Assembly (NCBI RefSeq): GCF_900111895.1
Contig: NZ_FOKB01000007.1
Coordinates: 186,001 to 250,000, forward strand
Direction of reading: 5' to 3'
Source of the DNA: Pseudomonas simiae
Lineage (GTDB): Bacteria > Pseudomonadota > Gammaproteobacteria > Pseudomonadales > Pseudomonadaceae
Length of the DNA stretch: 64,000 nt
In this document: in pieces, positions 16,582 to 24,717 of the stretch
Position numbering within the stretch: position 1 is the stretch's first letter
Layout: each line of letters starts with the position of its first letter
Notes under the pieces: model-generated
What the model saw: only the letters and a program-made list of their open reading frames with translations
Database searches by the model: none
Told to the model about the DNA's origin: nothing
Position numbers and translations under genes: made by a program

Positions 16582-17136
16582 ATGAAACGCACCGGCCGCA
16601 CCCTGGTTCTGGGCTGCCTGTTGCTCCTTCAGCCGCTGCTGGCGCATGCACAAGCAGGCGGCAACTCGTTGTTAATCCCAGCGATGGGTCGTTGCACCCT
16701 CAATACCCAGCCAGACAGCCAGGCCGAAGCCTTGAGCGCGTGCCAGAAACAGGCCGACGGCGGGGATGCGCAGGCGCAATACGAGTTGGGCGAGTACTTC
16801 CACGACAGTAAAAACCCGGCCCGCGACCTCAACAAGGCCTTGAGCTACTTCGAGAAAGCCTCGTTGCAAGGTCACGCCCAGGCGCAATTCGAGCTGGGAA
16901 ACATGTTCTTCAAAGGCGAAGGCGTGCCGGCCAATAACGTGCAGGCGTACATCGTGCTGAAAATGGCCGCGGTCAACGGCGCCGAAGACGCGCTGGACAC
17001 GGCCGACGAAGTCGCCGAGCACATGCAGCGCGATGAACTGGAAGTCGCCACCCAGGTGTTGGGCCAGATTTTCCGCAATTACCTGCAGGAATTGCAGAGT
17101 GCCGATGGGCGCTCGCCCTTTTCACCCCTGCCCTGA
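16582..17136 (+). CDS. Exported Sel1-repeat protein
   Basis: A protein of 184 residues. It has a signal peptide (MKRTGRTLVLGCLLLLQPLL, cleavage near AHAQA) followed by two Sel1-like/TPR-type repeats (about 57-92, GDAQAQYELGEYFHDSKNPARDL; and about 93-130, GHAQAQFELGNMFFKGEGVP), then a helical C-terminus. Sel1 repeats form solenoids that bind proteins, so a periplasmic adaptor or chaperone role is plausible but not shown. A CATAAT box at 16518-16523 with TTGTAA 18 bp upstream may be its promoter. Between them and the ATG lies GGATCC-CCCGA-GGATCC, a small hairpin at 16535-16551. Confidence 0.8.
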   Translation: MKRTGRTLVLGCLLLLQPLLAHAQAGGNSLLIPAMGRCTLNTQPDSQAEALSACQKQADGGDAQAQYELGEYFHDSKNPARDLNKALSYFEKASLQGHAQAQFELGNMFFKGEGVPANNVQAYIVLKMAAVNGAEDALDTADEVAEHMQRDELEVATQVLGQIFRNYLQELQSADGRSPFSPLP

Positions 17137-17160
17137 GTCTTTGATGCTTTTTAGGGCCTC

Positions 17161-17242
17161 TTCGCGAGCAAGCCCGCTCCCACATTTGACTGCATTCCAA
17201 AGCTGGAACTCATCACGTGTGGGAGCGGGCTTGCTCGCGAAT
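17161..17242. repeat. REP pair (GTGGGAGCGGGCTTGCTCGCGAA type), outward orientation
   Basis: Arms 17161-17183 and 17217-17242 are arranged opposite to most pairs in the window (TTCGCGAGC first). They lie between the convergent Sel1 and DUF1820 genes and can fold into one long hairpin. Confidence 0.9.
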
Positions 17243-17264
17243 AGGGTCGACGCGGTCTAAAGCC

Positions 17265-17591
17265 CTACTTCTCAGGCATCGGCATCGGAAACGGCATGAC
17301 ATTGCTGGTGCCCCGCGCCTCGCTGATCTTCGGCGTACCCAGGCGCTCGACTTCATCGATGCGCACGATCGAATGCATCGGCACAAAACTGCGCACCACG
17401 CCTTCAAATTGAGCCTTGAGCTTCTCTTCGCCCGGATCGACGACCAACTGGGTGCGCTCGCCAAAGACGAACTCTTCCACTTCCAGGAAGCCCCACAGAT
17501 CACTTTGATAGATCTGCTTGGCGTACATTTCGAACACCTGGCCCTGGTTGAGGAAAATCACCTTATAGATTGGAGCTTCACGTTTGGTCAT
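17265..17591 (-). CDS. DUF1820 family protein
   Basis: A cytoplasmic protein of 108 residues starting MTKREAPIYKVIFLNQGQVFE, which matches DUF1820, a short proteobacterial family of unknown function. It is a compact beta-rich core (residues 8-85: YAKQIYQSDLWGFLEVEEFVFG and HSIVRIDEVERLG) followed by a Met/Pro-rich tail. The ATG at 17591 matches the family start; six residues upstream are not conserved. It is divergent from miaB and, from memory, keeps this position in other pseudomonads. Confidence 0.85.
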   Translation of the reverse strand: MTKREAPIYKVIFLNQGQVFEMYAKQIYQSDLWGFLEVEEFVFGERTQLVVDPGEEKLKAQFEGVVRSFVPMHSIVRIDEVERLGTPKISEARGTSNVMPFPMPMPEK

Positions 17592-17684
17592 GGTGGGCGA
17601 ACAACACATCGGGGATATAAAAGAGGGCGCGAACTATAGCATGGCACCCGATGCACAACGCTAGGAACCAATGGGCATGCCCCC

Positions 17685-17690
17685 TATAAT
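17685..17690 (+). promoter_or_regulatory. Probable -10 element of miaB
   Basis: A perfect TATAAT lies 33 bp before the miaB start. No good -35 hexamer is found 16-18 bp upstream, so the promoter may be weak or rely on a factor. Confidence 0.4.
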
Positions 17691-17722
17691 GCGCGGTTCT
17701 TTACCACCAGTTGACGATTCCC

Positions 17723-19051
17723 ATGGCCAAGAAGCTTTATATCGAAACCCACGGTTGCCAGATGAACGAGTACGACAGCTCGCGCATGGTCGATCTGCTG
17801 GGCGAACACCAGGCCCTGGAAGTCACCGCCCGCGCCGAAGATGCCGACGTGATCCTGCTCAATACCTGCTCGATCCGCGAGCGGGCCCAGGACCGTGTTT
17901 ACTCGCAGCTGGGCCGCTGGCGTGAATTGAAACTCGCCAACCCGGACATGGTGATCGCCGTCGGCGGTTGCGTGGCCAGCCAGGAAGGCGCGGCGATCCG
18001 CGACCGCGCGCCCTATGTCGATGTGGTCTTCGGCCCGCAGACCCTGCACCGCCTGCCGGAAATGATCGACGCCGCACGCTTCACCAAGCTGCCGCAGGTC
18101 GACGTGTCATTCCCTGAAATCGAAAAATTCGACCACTTGCCCGAGCCGCGCATCGATGGGCCAAGCGCCTACGTATCGGTCATGGAAGGTTGCAGCAAGT
18201 ACTGCACCTTCTGTGTGGTGCCCTACACCCGTGGCGAAGAAGTCAGTCGGCCATTTGACGACGTGCTGTCGGAAATCATCCACCTGGCCGAAAACGGCGT
18301 GCGTGAAGTGACCTTGCTGGGCCAGAACGTCAATGGCTACCGCGGTTTGACCCACGACGGTCGCCTGGCCGACCTGGCGGAATTGATCCGCGTGGTCGCC
18401 GCCGTGGACGGTATCGAACGCATCCGCTACACCACCTCGCACCCGCTGGAGTTCTCCGACAGCCTGATCCAGGCCCACGCCGAAGTGCCGGAACTGGTCA
18501 AGCACCTGCATCTGCCGGTGCAATCGGGCTCGGACCGCATCCTCTCGGCCATGAAGCGCAACCACACGGCCCTGGAATACAAATCCAAACTGCGCAAACT
18601 GCGCGCGGCGGTGCCGGGTATCTGCATCAGCTCGGACTTCATCGTCGGTTTCCCTGGCGAAACCGAGAAAGACTTCCAGCAGACCATGAAGCTGATTGAA
18701 GACGTCGGTTTCGACTTTTCCTACTCGTTTGTGTACAGCCAGCGCCCGGGCACCCCGGCGGCGGACCTGCTGGACGAAACCCCGGAGGCGTTGAAAAAGG
18801 AGCGGTTGAACGCACTGCAACATCGCCTCAACCAACAGGGTTTCGAAATTAGCCGACAAATGGTCGGCTCGACCCAGCGCATCCTGGTCACCGATTACTC
18901 GAAGAAAGACCCGGGTGAGTTGCAGGGGCGCACCGAGAACAACCGCATCGTCAACTTCCGCTGCGACAACCCGACCCTGATCGGCCAATTTGCCGATGTG
19001 CACATCGATGCGGCGCAGCCACACTCGTTGCGCGGCTCGCTGATCAACTGA
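17723..19051 (+). CDS. miaB: tRNA-2-methylthio-N6-isopentenyladenosine synthase MiaB
   Basis: Radical-SAM methylthiotransferase of 442 residues that adds the 2-methylthio group to i6A37 of tRNAs reading UNN codons. The N-terminal UPF0004 domain carries auxiliary-cluster cysteines C12, C49 and C83. The radical-SAM motif CSKYCTFC gives C157, C161 and C164. A C-terminal TRAM domain (about 375-440) binds the tRNA. The ATG at 17723 (MAKKLYIETHGCQMNEYDS) is the conserved family start. A REP pair separates it from phoH, so it may be transcribed alone. Confidence 0.97.
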   Translation: MAKKLYIETHGCQMNEYDSSRMVDLLGEHQALEVTARAEDADVILLNTCSIRERAQDRVYSQLGRWRELKLANPDMVIAVGGCVASQEGAAIRDRAPYVDVVFGPQTLHRLPEMIDAARFTKLPQVDVSFPEIEKFDHLPEPRIDGPSAYVSVMEGCSKYCTFCVVPYTRGEEVSRPFDDVLSEIIHLAENGVREVTLLGQNVNGYRGLTHDGRLADLAELIRVVAAVDGIERIRYTTSHPLEFSDSLIQAHAEVPELVKHLHLPVQSGSDRILSAMKRNHTALEYKSKLRKLRAAVPGICISSDFIVGFPGETEKDFQQTMKLIEDVGFDFSYSFVYSQRPGTPAADLLDETPEALKKERLNALQHRLNQQGFEISRQMVGSTQRILVTDYSKKDPGELQGRTENNRIVNFRCDNPTLIGQFADVHIDAAQPHSLRGSLIN

Positions 19052-19078
19052 TCTCGCGGACCGGATGAAGATCAAAAT

Positions 19079-19165
19079 GTGGGAGCTGGCTTGCCTGCGA
19101 TAGCGATGTATCAGTGCCCTATGTGCCAACTGACCCACCGCTATCGCAGGCAAGCCAGCTCCCAC
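19079..19165. repeat. REP pair (GTGGGAGCTGGCTTGCCTGCGAT type)
   Basis: Inverted arms 19079-19102 and 19143-19165 lie between miaB and phoH. The last base abuts an AGGAG motif that could serve a longer phoH reading frame. Confidence 0.9.
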
Positions 19166-19179
19166 AGGAGTTCTTCATG
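19166..19179 (+). promoter_or_regulatory. Strong Shine-Dalgarno and alternative phoH start next to the REP
   Basis: AGGAG (19166-19170) is 6 nt before an ATG (19177) in frame with phoH. It would add 35 residues (MVIESGARLFKCF...) that are not part of the PhoH family. Either this start is used in this strain or it is a chance product of the REP junction. Confidence 0.35.
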
Positions 19180-19281
19180 GTTATCGAGAGTGGGGCCAGG
19201 CTATTTAAGTGCTTTCGCACACCGGCGCCTGGCGTTATTCTTTCTTTCACCTCAACAGCCAAAGGGCGGCTAAAAGCGACC

Positions 19282-20286
19282 TTGAACGCACCCATAGTAG
19301 AACCCCATCGTTTTATCCTCGAGCCATTTGAGGCTCGCCGTTTCGCCAATCTGTGCGGACAGTTCGACGAGCACCTGCGCCTGATCGAACAACGCCTGAG
19401 CATCGAGATCCGCAACCGCGGCAATCAGTTCGAGCTCATTGGTGAACCCCAACACACCACGTCTGCCGAAAACCTGCTGCGCCGTCTCTACCGCGAAACC
19501 AAGGGCAGTGAGCTGTCGCCGGAAACGGTGCACCTGTACCTGCAGGAATCGGCGGTTGAAGACCTGGCCAACAACCCTGTGGCCGAAGCCAGCGTGGCCC
19601 TGCGTACCAAAAAAGGCATGATTCGCCCCCGCGGCTTGAATCAGCAGAAGTACGTCAAGGAAATCCTCGGCAACGACATCAATTTCGGCATCGGCCCTGC
19701 CGGTACCGGCAAGACCTACCTGGCCGTGGCCTGCGCGGTCGACGCGTTGGAGCGTGAGCAAGTGCGCCGCATCCTGCTGGTGCGCCCAGCGGTCGAGGCC
19801 GGCGAAAAGCTCGGTTTCCTGCCCGGCGACCTGGCCCAGAAGATCGACCCGTACCTGCGCCCGCTCTATGACGCGCTGTACGAGATGCTCGGCTTCGAAT
19901 ACGTGGCCAAGCTGATCGAACGCCAGGTGATCGAGATCGCCCCGCTGGCCTACATGCGCGGTCGTACCTTGAACAACAGTTTCATCATCCTCGACGAAAG
20001 CCAGAACACCACTGTCGAGCAAATGAAGATGTTCCTCACCCGGATCGGCTTCGGCTCCACTGCGGTGATCACCGGCGACATCACCCAGGTCGACCTGCCC
20101 AAGGGCACCAAGTCGGGCCTGGGCCAGGTGATCGAGGTGCTCAAGGACGTGCCGGGCATCAGCTTCACGCACTTCATGCCCAAGGATGTGGTGCGCCACC
20201 CGCTGGTGCAGCGCATTGTCGAGGCCTACGAGCGCTTCGAACACCGCGACGATGGTTTGTCCAAGGATGTTCGCCGCGATGCTTGA
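19282..20286 (+). CDS. phoH: PhoH-like ATPase
   Basis: Cytoplasmic P-loop ATPase of 334 residues (YbeZ/PhoH branch) linked to RNA metabolism and to YbeY, encoded next. Walker A GPAGTGKTYLAV is at about residues 139-150 and Walker B FIILDESQNTT at about 234-244; the N-terminal 70 residues have the KH-like region typical of YbeZ. The conserved start is NAPIVEPHRFILEPFEA, reached from a TTG at 19282. The nearest purine-rich site (AAAGGG, 19261-19266) is rather distant. An ATG at 19177 has a better ribosome-binding site but adds an unconserved N-terminus. The last 8 bases overlap ybeY, which implies translational coupling. Confidence 0.9.
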   Translation: MNAPIVEPHRFILEPFEARRFANLCGQFDEHLRLIEQRLSIEIRNRGNQFELIGEPQHTTSAENLLRRLYRETKGSELSPETVHLYLQESAVEDLANNPVAEASVALRTKKGMIRPRGLNQQKYVKEILGNDINFGIGPAGTGKTYLAVACAVDALEREQVRRILLVRPAVEAGEKLGFLPGDLAQKIDPYLRPLYDALYEMLGFEYVAKLIERQVIEIAPLAYMRGRTLNNSFIILDESQNTTVEQMKMFLTRIGFGSTAVITGDITQVDLPKGTKSGLGQVIEVLKDVPGISFTHFMPKDVVRHPLVQRIVEAYERFEHRDDGLSKDVRRDA

Positions 20287-20737
20287 GCTTGACCTGCAGC
20301 TGGCCACCGACGCGCCCGCCCCCAGCGAAGCACAGTTCCGCCAATGGTGCGCCCTGGCCCTGCGCCAGCGCACCGCCGACTCGGAACTGACCATTCGCCT
20401 GGTGGACGAGCCCGAGGGCCGCGAACTGAATCACACCTGGCGCCAGAAGGATTACGCGACCAACGTGCTGTCCTTCCCCGCCGACGTGCCGGATGAACTG
20501 CTGGATATCCCGTTGCTGGGCGATCTGGTCATCTGTGTCGCCGTGGTGGAGCGCGAGGCAAAAGAACAAGGCAAGGAACTAGAAGCCCATTGGGCCCATC
20601 TAGTCATCCACGGCTGCTTGCATCTCTTGGGTTACGACCATATAGACGATGACGAAGCCGAGGAAATGGAAACACTGGAACAAACGTTGCTTGCAGAATT
20701 GGGTCATCCGGACCCGTATGCCGACGACGAAGTTTAA
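20279..20737 (+). CDS. ybeY: Endoribonuclease YbeY
   Basis: Zinc metalloprotein of 152 residues needed for 16S rRNA 3'-end maturation and 70S quality control. The metal site is H111-xxx-H115-xxxxx-H121 in HLVIHGCLHLLGYDH. The substrate loop NHTWRQKDYATNVLSFP (about 51-67) is characteristic. The ATG at 20279 overlaps the phoH stop by 8 bases. The order phoH-ybeY-corC-lnt is the classic proteobacterial operon. Confidence 0.97.
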   Translation: MLELDLQLATDAPAPSEAQFRQWCALALRQRTADSELTIRLVDEPEGRELNHTWRQKDYATNVLSFPADVPDELLDIPLLGDLVICVAVVEREAKEQGKELEAHWAHLVIHGCLHLLGYDHIDDDEAEEMETLEQTLLAELGHPDPYADDEV

Positions 20738-20778
20738 AAACACTCAACTGTAACAATAAAGGATTCAGAGTAATCGCT

Positions 20779-21618
20779 ATGAGCGAAGACCGATCGAGCA
20801 ACGGGCAGAAGTCATGGCTGGGTAAACTGACCCAGGCTTTTGCCCACGAGCCGAAAAACCGCCAGGAGCTGCTTGAGCTGCTGCGCGAGGCCCATCAGAA
20901 CAAGTTGCTGGACAGCGAAGCGCTGGCCATCGTCGAAGGCGCCATCCAGGTGGCTGACCTGCAAGTACGCGACATCATGGTCCCGCGCTCGCAGATGATC
21001 AGCATCAAGGCGACCCAGACCCCTCGGGAATTCCTCCCGGCCGTGATCGACTCGGCGCACTCGCGCTACCCGGTGATCGGTGAAAGCCATGACGACGTCA
21101 TGGGCGTCCTGTTGGCCAAGGACCTGCTGCCGCTGATCCTCAAGGAGAACGGCGACAGCTTCAACATCAAGGACCTGCTGCGTCCGGCCACCTTCGTGCC
21201 CGAATCCAAGCGCCTGAATGTGTTGCTGCGCGAATTCCGCGCCAACCACAATCACATGGCAATCGTGATCGACGAATACGGCGGCGTAGCCGGCCTGGTG
21301 ACGATTGAAGACGTGCTGGAACAGATCGTCGGCGACATCGAAGACGAGCACGACGTTGAAGAAGACAGCTACATCAAGCCACTGCCCAGCGGTGACTTCC
21401 TGATCAAGGCGCTGACGCCGATCGAGAACTTCAATGAGTTCTTCGACAGCGAATTCTCCGATGACGAGTTCGATACCGTGGGCGGGTTGGTGATGAGTGC
21501 GTTCGGGCATCTGCCCAAGCGTAACGAAACCACCGAGATCGGCGCGTATCGCTTCCGCATCCTGAATGCCGATAGTCGTCGAATCCACTTGATCCGCCTG
21601 ACCCCTATTGCCCGCTAA
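20779..21618 (+). CDS. corC: CorC/YbeX-type Mg/Co homeostasis protein (CBS pair plus CorC_HlyC)
   Basis: A cytoplasmic protein of 279 residues. Two CBS domains (about 65-185, beginning VRDIMVPRSQMISIKA and containing AIVIDEYGGVAGLVTIEDVLEQIVGDIEDEHD) bind adenine nucleotides. The C-terminal CorC_HlyC domain (about 200-277) contains FDTVGGLVMSAFGHLPKR. The homologue YbeX/CorC was named for effects on Mg2+/Co2+ efflux; links to ribosome maturation through YbeY have also been proposed. It is the third gene of the operon; lnt follows 8 bp downstream. Confidence 0.95.
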   Translation: MSEDRSSNGQKSWLGKLTQAFAHEPKNRQELLELLREAHQNKLLDSEALAIVEGAIQVADLQVRDIMVPRSQMISIKATQTPREFLPAVIDSAHSRYPVIGESHDDVMGVLLAKDLLPLILKENGDSFNIKDLLRPATFVPESKRLNVLLREFRANHNHMAIVIDEYGGVAGLVTIEDVLEQIVGDIEDEHDVEEDSYIKPLPSGDFLIKALTPIENFNEFFDSEFSDDEFDTVGGLVMSAFGHLPKRNETTEIGAYRFRILNADSRRIHLIRLTPIAR

Positions 21619-21626
21619 GGAATGAC

Positions 21627-23150
21627 ATGCAGCGCCTAACCCGCCCCGGCTGGCCCGGTAATCTGCTGGCCGTGGTGGCCGGTGCCATCACCACCCTGGC
21701 GTTGGCGCCGTTCGACGTGTGGCCATTTGCGCTGCTGGCGGTCGGACTGTTCTATATCGGGCTGCGGGACCTGAGCCCGCGCCAGGCCCTGGGCCGTGGC
21801 TGGTGCTTCGGTTTCGGCTTGTTCGGCGCCGGCACCAGCTGGATCTACTACAGCATCCACCACTTCGGCGGCGCTTCGGTGCTGCTGGCGGGTTTCTTGA
21901 TGCTGCTGTTTACCGCCGCCATCGCCTGGTTCTTCGCGCTGCCCGCGTGGTTATGGGCGCGCTGGTTGCGTCGTAACGAGGCCCCATTGGCGGATGCGTT
22001 GACGTTTGCTGCGTTGTGGGTGGGCCAGGAAGCGTTTCGCGGCTGGTTCCTGACGGGGTTTCCGTGGCTGTACTCCGGCTACAGCCAGCTTGACGGCCCG
22101 CTGACGGGTTTGGCGCCCGTGGGCGGTATGTGGCTGATTTCCTTTGCCCTGGCACTCACGGCGGCGCTGCTGTGCAACTTGCCGCGCCTGCTGGCCGGCA
22201 AGCGCAACGCATTCATTGGTGCAGGCCTTGTGTTACTGGTCGCGCCCTGGGCGATCGGCCTGGCGCTCAAGCATCACGCCTGGACCAGCCCGTCTGGCGC
22301 GCCGCTGAGCGTGGCCGCCATCCAGGGCAACGTCGAACAAAGCATGAAGTGGGACCCGGAGCAGCTCAACGCACAGCTCGCGCTGTACCGCGACATGAGC
22401 TTCACCTCCAAGCCCGTCGACCTGCTGGTGTGGCCGGAAACCGCCGTGCCGGTGCTCAAGGAGTCTGTCGAAGGCTACCTGGGCATGATGGGCAAGTTCG
22501 CTGCCGACCGGCACACCGCGCTGATCACCGGCGTACCGATCCGCCAGGAAGTGCATCACCAGAAGCGCTACTTCAACGGTATCACCGTGGTTGGCGAAGG
22601 TGACGGCACCTACCTCAAACAGAAGCTGGTGCCGTTTGGCGAGTACGTGCCGCTGCAGGACATGCTGCGCGGCCTGATTGCCTTCTTCGATTTGCCAATG
22701 TCCGACTTCGCTCGCGGCCCGTCAGACCAGGCAATGCTGCAGGCCAAGGGCTATCAGATTGCGCCGTTCATTTGCTACGAAGTGGTGTACCCGGAATTCG
22801 CTGCCGGCCTGTCGGCCCAGAGTGATCTGCTGCTCACCATCAGCAACGACACGTGGTTCGGCCGCTCCATCGGTCCGTTGCAGCACCTGCAAATGGCGCA
22901 GATGCGTGCGCTCGAAGCCGGTCGCTGGATGATCCGCGCCACCAACAATGGCGTGACCGGCCTGATCAACCCGTTCGGTCAGATCACCGCGCAGATCCCG
23001 CAATTCGAACGCGGCATCCTCTACGGTGAAGTCGTGCCGATGCACAACCTTACGCCGTACCTGCAATGGCGCTCATGGCCGTTGATCATTGTGTGCCTGG
23101 GGCTGTTTGGCTGGGCGCTGCTGGCCGGTCGCATGGCCAAAACCGTCTGA
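21627..23150 (+). CDS. lnt: Apolipoprotein N-acyltransferase
   Basis: Inner-membrane enzyme of 507 residues that adds the third acyl chain to the N-terminal Cys of lipoproteins, needed for Lol export. About seven membrane helices (12-215 and a last one near 480-500) bracket a periplasmic nitrilase domain. The Glu-Lys-Cys triad is visible as E271 (VWPETAVP), K333 (LKQKLVPFGEY) and C383 (FICYEVVYP). AAGGA overlapping the corC stop serves the ATG. At least six lipoprotein genes in this window make substrates for it. Confidence 0.97.
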   Translation: MQRLTRPGWPGNLLAVVAGAITTLALAPFDVWPFALLAVGLFYIGLRDLSPRQALGRGWCFGFGLFGAGTSWIYYSIHHFGGASVLLAGFLMLLFTAAIAWFFALPAWLWARWLRRNEAPLADALTFAALWVGQEAFRGWFLTGFPWLYSGYSQLDGPLTGLAPVGGMWLISFALALTAALLCNLPRLLAGKRNAFIGAGLVLLVAPWAIGLALKHHAWTSPSGAPLSVAAIQGNVEQSMKWDPEQLNAQLALYRDMSFTSKPVDLLVWPETAVPVLKESVEGYLGMMGKFAADRHTALITGVPIRQEVHHQKRYFNGITVVGEGDGTYLKQKLVPFGEYVPLQDMLRGLIAFFDLPMSDFARGPSDQAMLQAKGYQIAPFICYEVVYPEFAAGLSAQSDLLLTISNDTWFGRSIGPLQHLQMAQMRALEAGRWMIRATNNGVTGLINPFGQITAQIPQFERGILYGEVVPMHNLTPYLQWRSWPLIIVCLGLFGWALLAGRMAKTV

Positions 23151-23172
23151 CAGACAAACGCAGACACCCAAT

Positions 23173-23260
23173 GTGGGAGCGGGCTTGCTCGCGAATGCGG
23201 TGGATCAGTCAATACATTTGGTGACTGACACACCGCATTCGCGAGCAAGCCCGCTCCCAC
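23173..23260. repeat. REP pair (GTGGGAGCGGGCTTGCTCGCGAATGCGG type)
   Basis: Near-perfect inverted arms 23173-23200 and 23233-23260 lie between the convergent lnt and ydcF genes and can form a hairpin with a stem of about 28 bp. They may protect the 3' ends. Confidence 0.95.
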
Positions 23261-23276
23261 ATTTTGATTTGCGGTG

Positions 23277-24038
23277 TTATTGGTAGAACACCCGATACCC
23301 CACCTGCCCCACCGCTTCATTGATCAACTGCCCGCTCTGCCACACCGACTTGAACTCCGGCATCCAACCACCCAGCGGCCGGGCGTTGTCCACGCCCAGG
23401 AAACCCACGGGCGCCGGGACCACGGTGAAACCGGCCTTTTCAAAGCTCCAGACCGAACGCGACATGTGCCAGGCCTGGGTCACCACCACCACGCGCTTGA
23501 TACCTTCCGGCAATAGAATCTCGGCACTCATCTGCGCATTTTCCCAGGTCGTACGGCTGCGCTCTTCCTTCCAGCGTACGGTTACACCGAAATCATCCTG
23601 CATCGACACGGCCATCAACTCCGCCTCGCTGGGCGGTGTGCCGTAATGCAGGCCACCGGAGGTCAGCACCGGCAAACCGGAAGCCTCGGCCAAGCGTGCG
23701 GCGTAGCGCTGGCGCCCCAGGCCGATACCGGTGGGCTGGTCGGTGCCCCAGGCCGGGTCACCGCGTTCACGCCCCGAACCCAACACCACAATGGCGTCGG
23801 CGCGCTGGGCCAGGGTGCTCCAGTCCTCACGGGCCAACGGTGGCTCGCTTTCCAGGGCCCGGGCACCCCACTCCACCATCACCGGCAAGCTGATCAGCCA
23901 CAGGCCACCCAGCCCCAGGGCGAAGCAGCACGCCGCCAAGCGCGGACGGCTGCGACGAAACCACCAGGCAAGGGCCAGCAACAGCAAAAGAATGCCGGGC
24001 GGCAGGAGCAGTTGTTTGATGAAGTAACGAATAGGCAT
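23277..24038 (-). CDS. YdcF/ElyC/SanA-family membrane protein
   Basis: A protein of 253 residues with two N-terminal membrane helices (about 7-27 and 33-55) and a periplasmic DUF218 domain. The domain has the Rossmann-like start ADAIVVLGSGRERG (about 85), the middle PVLTSGGLHYGTPPSEAELM, and RRTTW-like and VVVVTQAWHMSRS motifs. The topology (two helices, large external domain) and length fit ElyC, which affects envelope and undecaprenyl-phosphate metabolism in E. coli. The exact reaction is unknown. A 9-bp hairpin immediately upstream covers its ribosome-binding site. It is co-directional with the small gene at 24138. Confidence 0.8.
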   Translation of the reverse strand: MPIRYFIKQLLLPPGILLLLLALAWWFRRSRPRLAACCFALGLGGLWLISLPVMVEWGARALESEPPLAREDWSTLAQRADAIVVLGSGRERGDPAWGTDQPTGIGLGRQRYAARLAEASGLPVLTSGGLHYGTPPSEAELMAVSMQDDFGVTVRWKEERSRTTWENAQMSAEILLPEGIKRVVVVTQAWHMSRSVWSFEKAGFTVVPAPVGFLGVDNARPLGGWMPEFKSVWQSGQLINEAVGQVGYRVFYQ

Positions 24039-24060
24039 CGGGCATCTCCATAGATGCCCG
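24039..24060 (-). promoter_or_regulatory. Hairpin sequestering the ribosome-binding site of the YdcF-like gene
   Basis: On the minus strand CGGGCATCT and AGATGCCCG form a perfect 9-bp stem closed by ATGG, directly abutting the start codon (24038-24036). The only Shine-Dalgarno (GGAG) spans the loop and the 3' arm. It may restrict translation initiation. Confidence 0.5.
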
Positions 24061-24137
24061 AAGCCTAAGGTGTAACGGGGTTTAGCGACAATCTTTACGG
24101 TGACATAGAGCGATGATGCAGTTCAGGGGGGAGTGAA

Positions 24138-24455
24138 CTACTTGTGGCGGGCGGACCGGAGTTTTTCCGCGCCACGACCGGCCGACAAGTCCTTGAGCCA
24201 CACCACCTTGGCTGAATGCGTAGGCTCCTTGATTGGCGGGGTTGCCACCCAAGGAGGCGCACTGCGCCCATTGCGGTCCAGATAAGCATTGATCAGTTCC
24301 AGCTCCGCGCGGCTAAGCCCACGCAGTTCCAACTCAACAGGCCGTTCATCACGCAATCGGCCCGCTGTCCTCGCTGCATCCAATGCACGACCCAATCGGT
24401 CGATCAGTCCTTCGTAGATATCCGGTGTCGTTACGATTCGCTGCGATTCAACCAT
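24138..24455 (-). CDS. Unrecognised 105-residue protein
   Basis: A small, charged, apparently soluble protein without signal peptide or membrane segment. Residues 1-35 look helical (PDIYEGLIDRLGRALDAARTAG). Residues 38-62 (PVELELRGLSRAELELINAYLDRNG) look like a short beta strand and helix. The tail PPWVATPPIKEPTHSAKVVWLKDL ends in a basic segment. A good ribosome-binding site (GAGGTGAGGGG before the ATG) and Pseudomonas-like codon use support it as real. I know no family for it. It sits between leuS (divergent) and the YdcF-like gene. Confidence 0.65.
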   Translation of the reverse strand: MVESQRIVTTPDIYEGLIDRLGRALDAARTAGRLRDERPVELELRGLSRAELELINAYLDRNGRSAPPWVATPPIKEPTHSAKVVWLKDLSAGRGAEKLRSARHK

Positions 24456-24717
24456 CCCCTCACCTCATTGAAGATATGACTCATTCCCCAATAAACAGCG
24501 TAGCCCCCATGGCTGCACCTGCCTGGCGCCGCGACAGACGGCCCTGCCTGCGCAATCAGGGTTTCCCTCGATAGAGTGGGGTCATGTATGCTACGGCGCT
24601 TCCTGTAACTCCACTTCCCGCAGGGTTTGGGCACGGACGCGCCGCTTTTTGGTGTCGATCAACCTGAATGTTGCACCGAAGAGGATTAGGCCACCCCTAT
24701 TCAGTTCAAAAGTAGCC

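Noticed and set aside
15058..16653. Minus-strand open frame of about 530 codons opposite hemL
   Set aside because: hemL is unmistakable on the plus strand and the antisense frame has no recognisable features.
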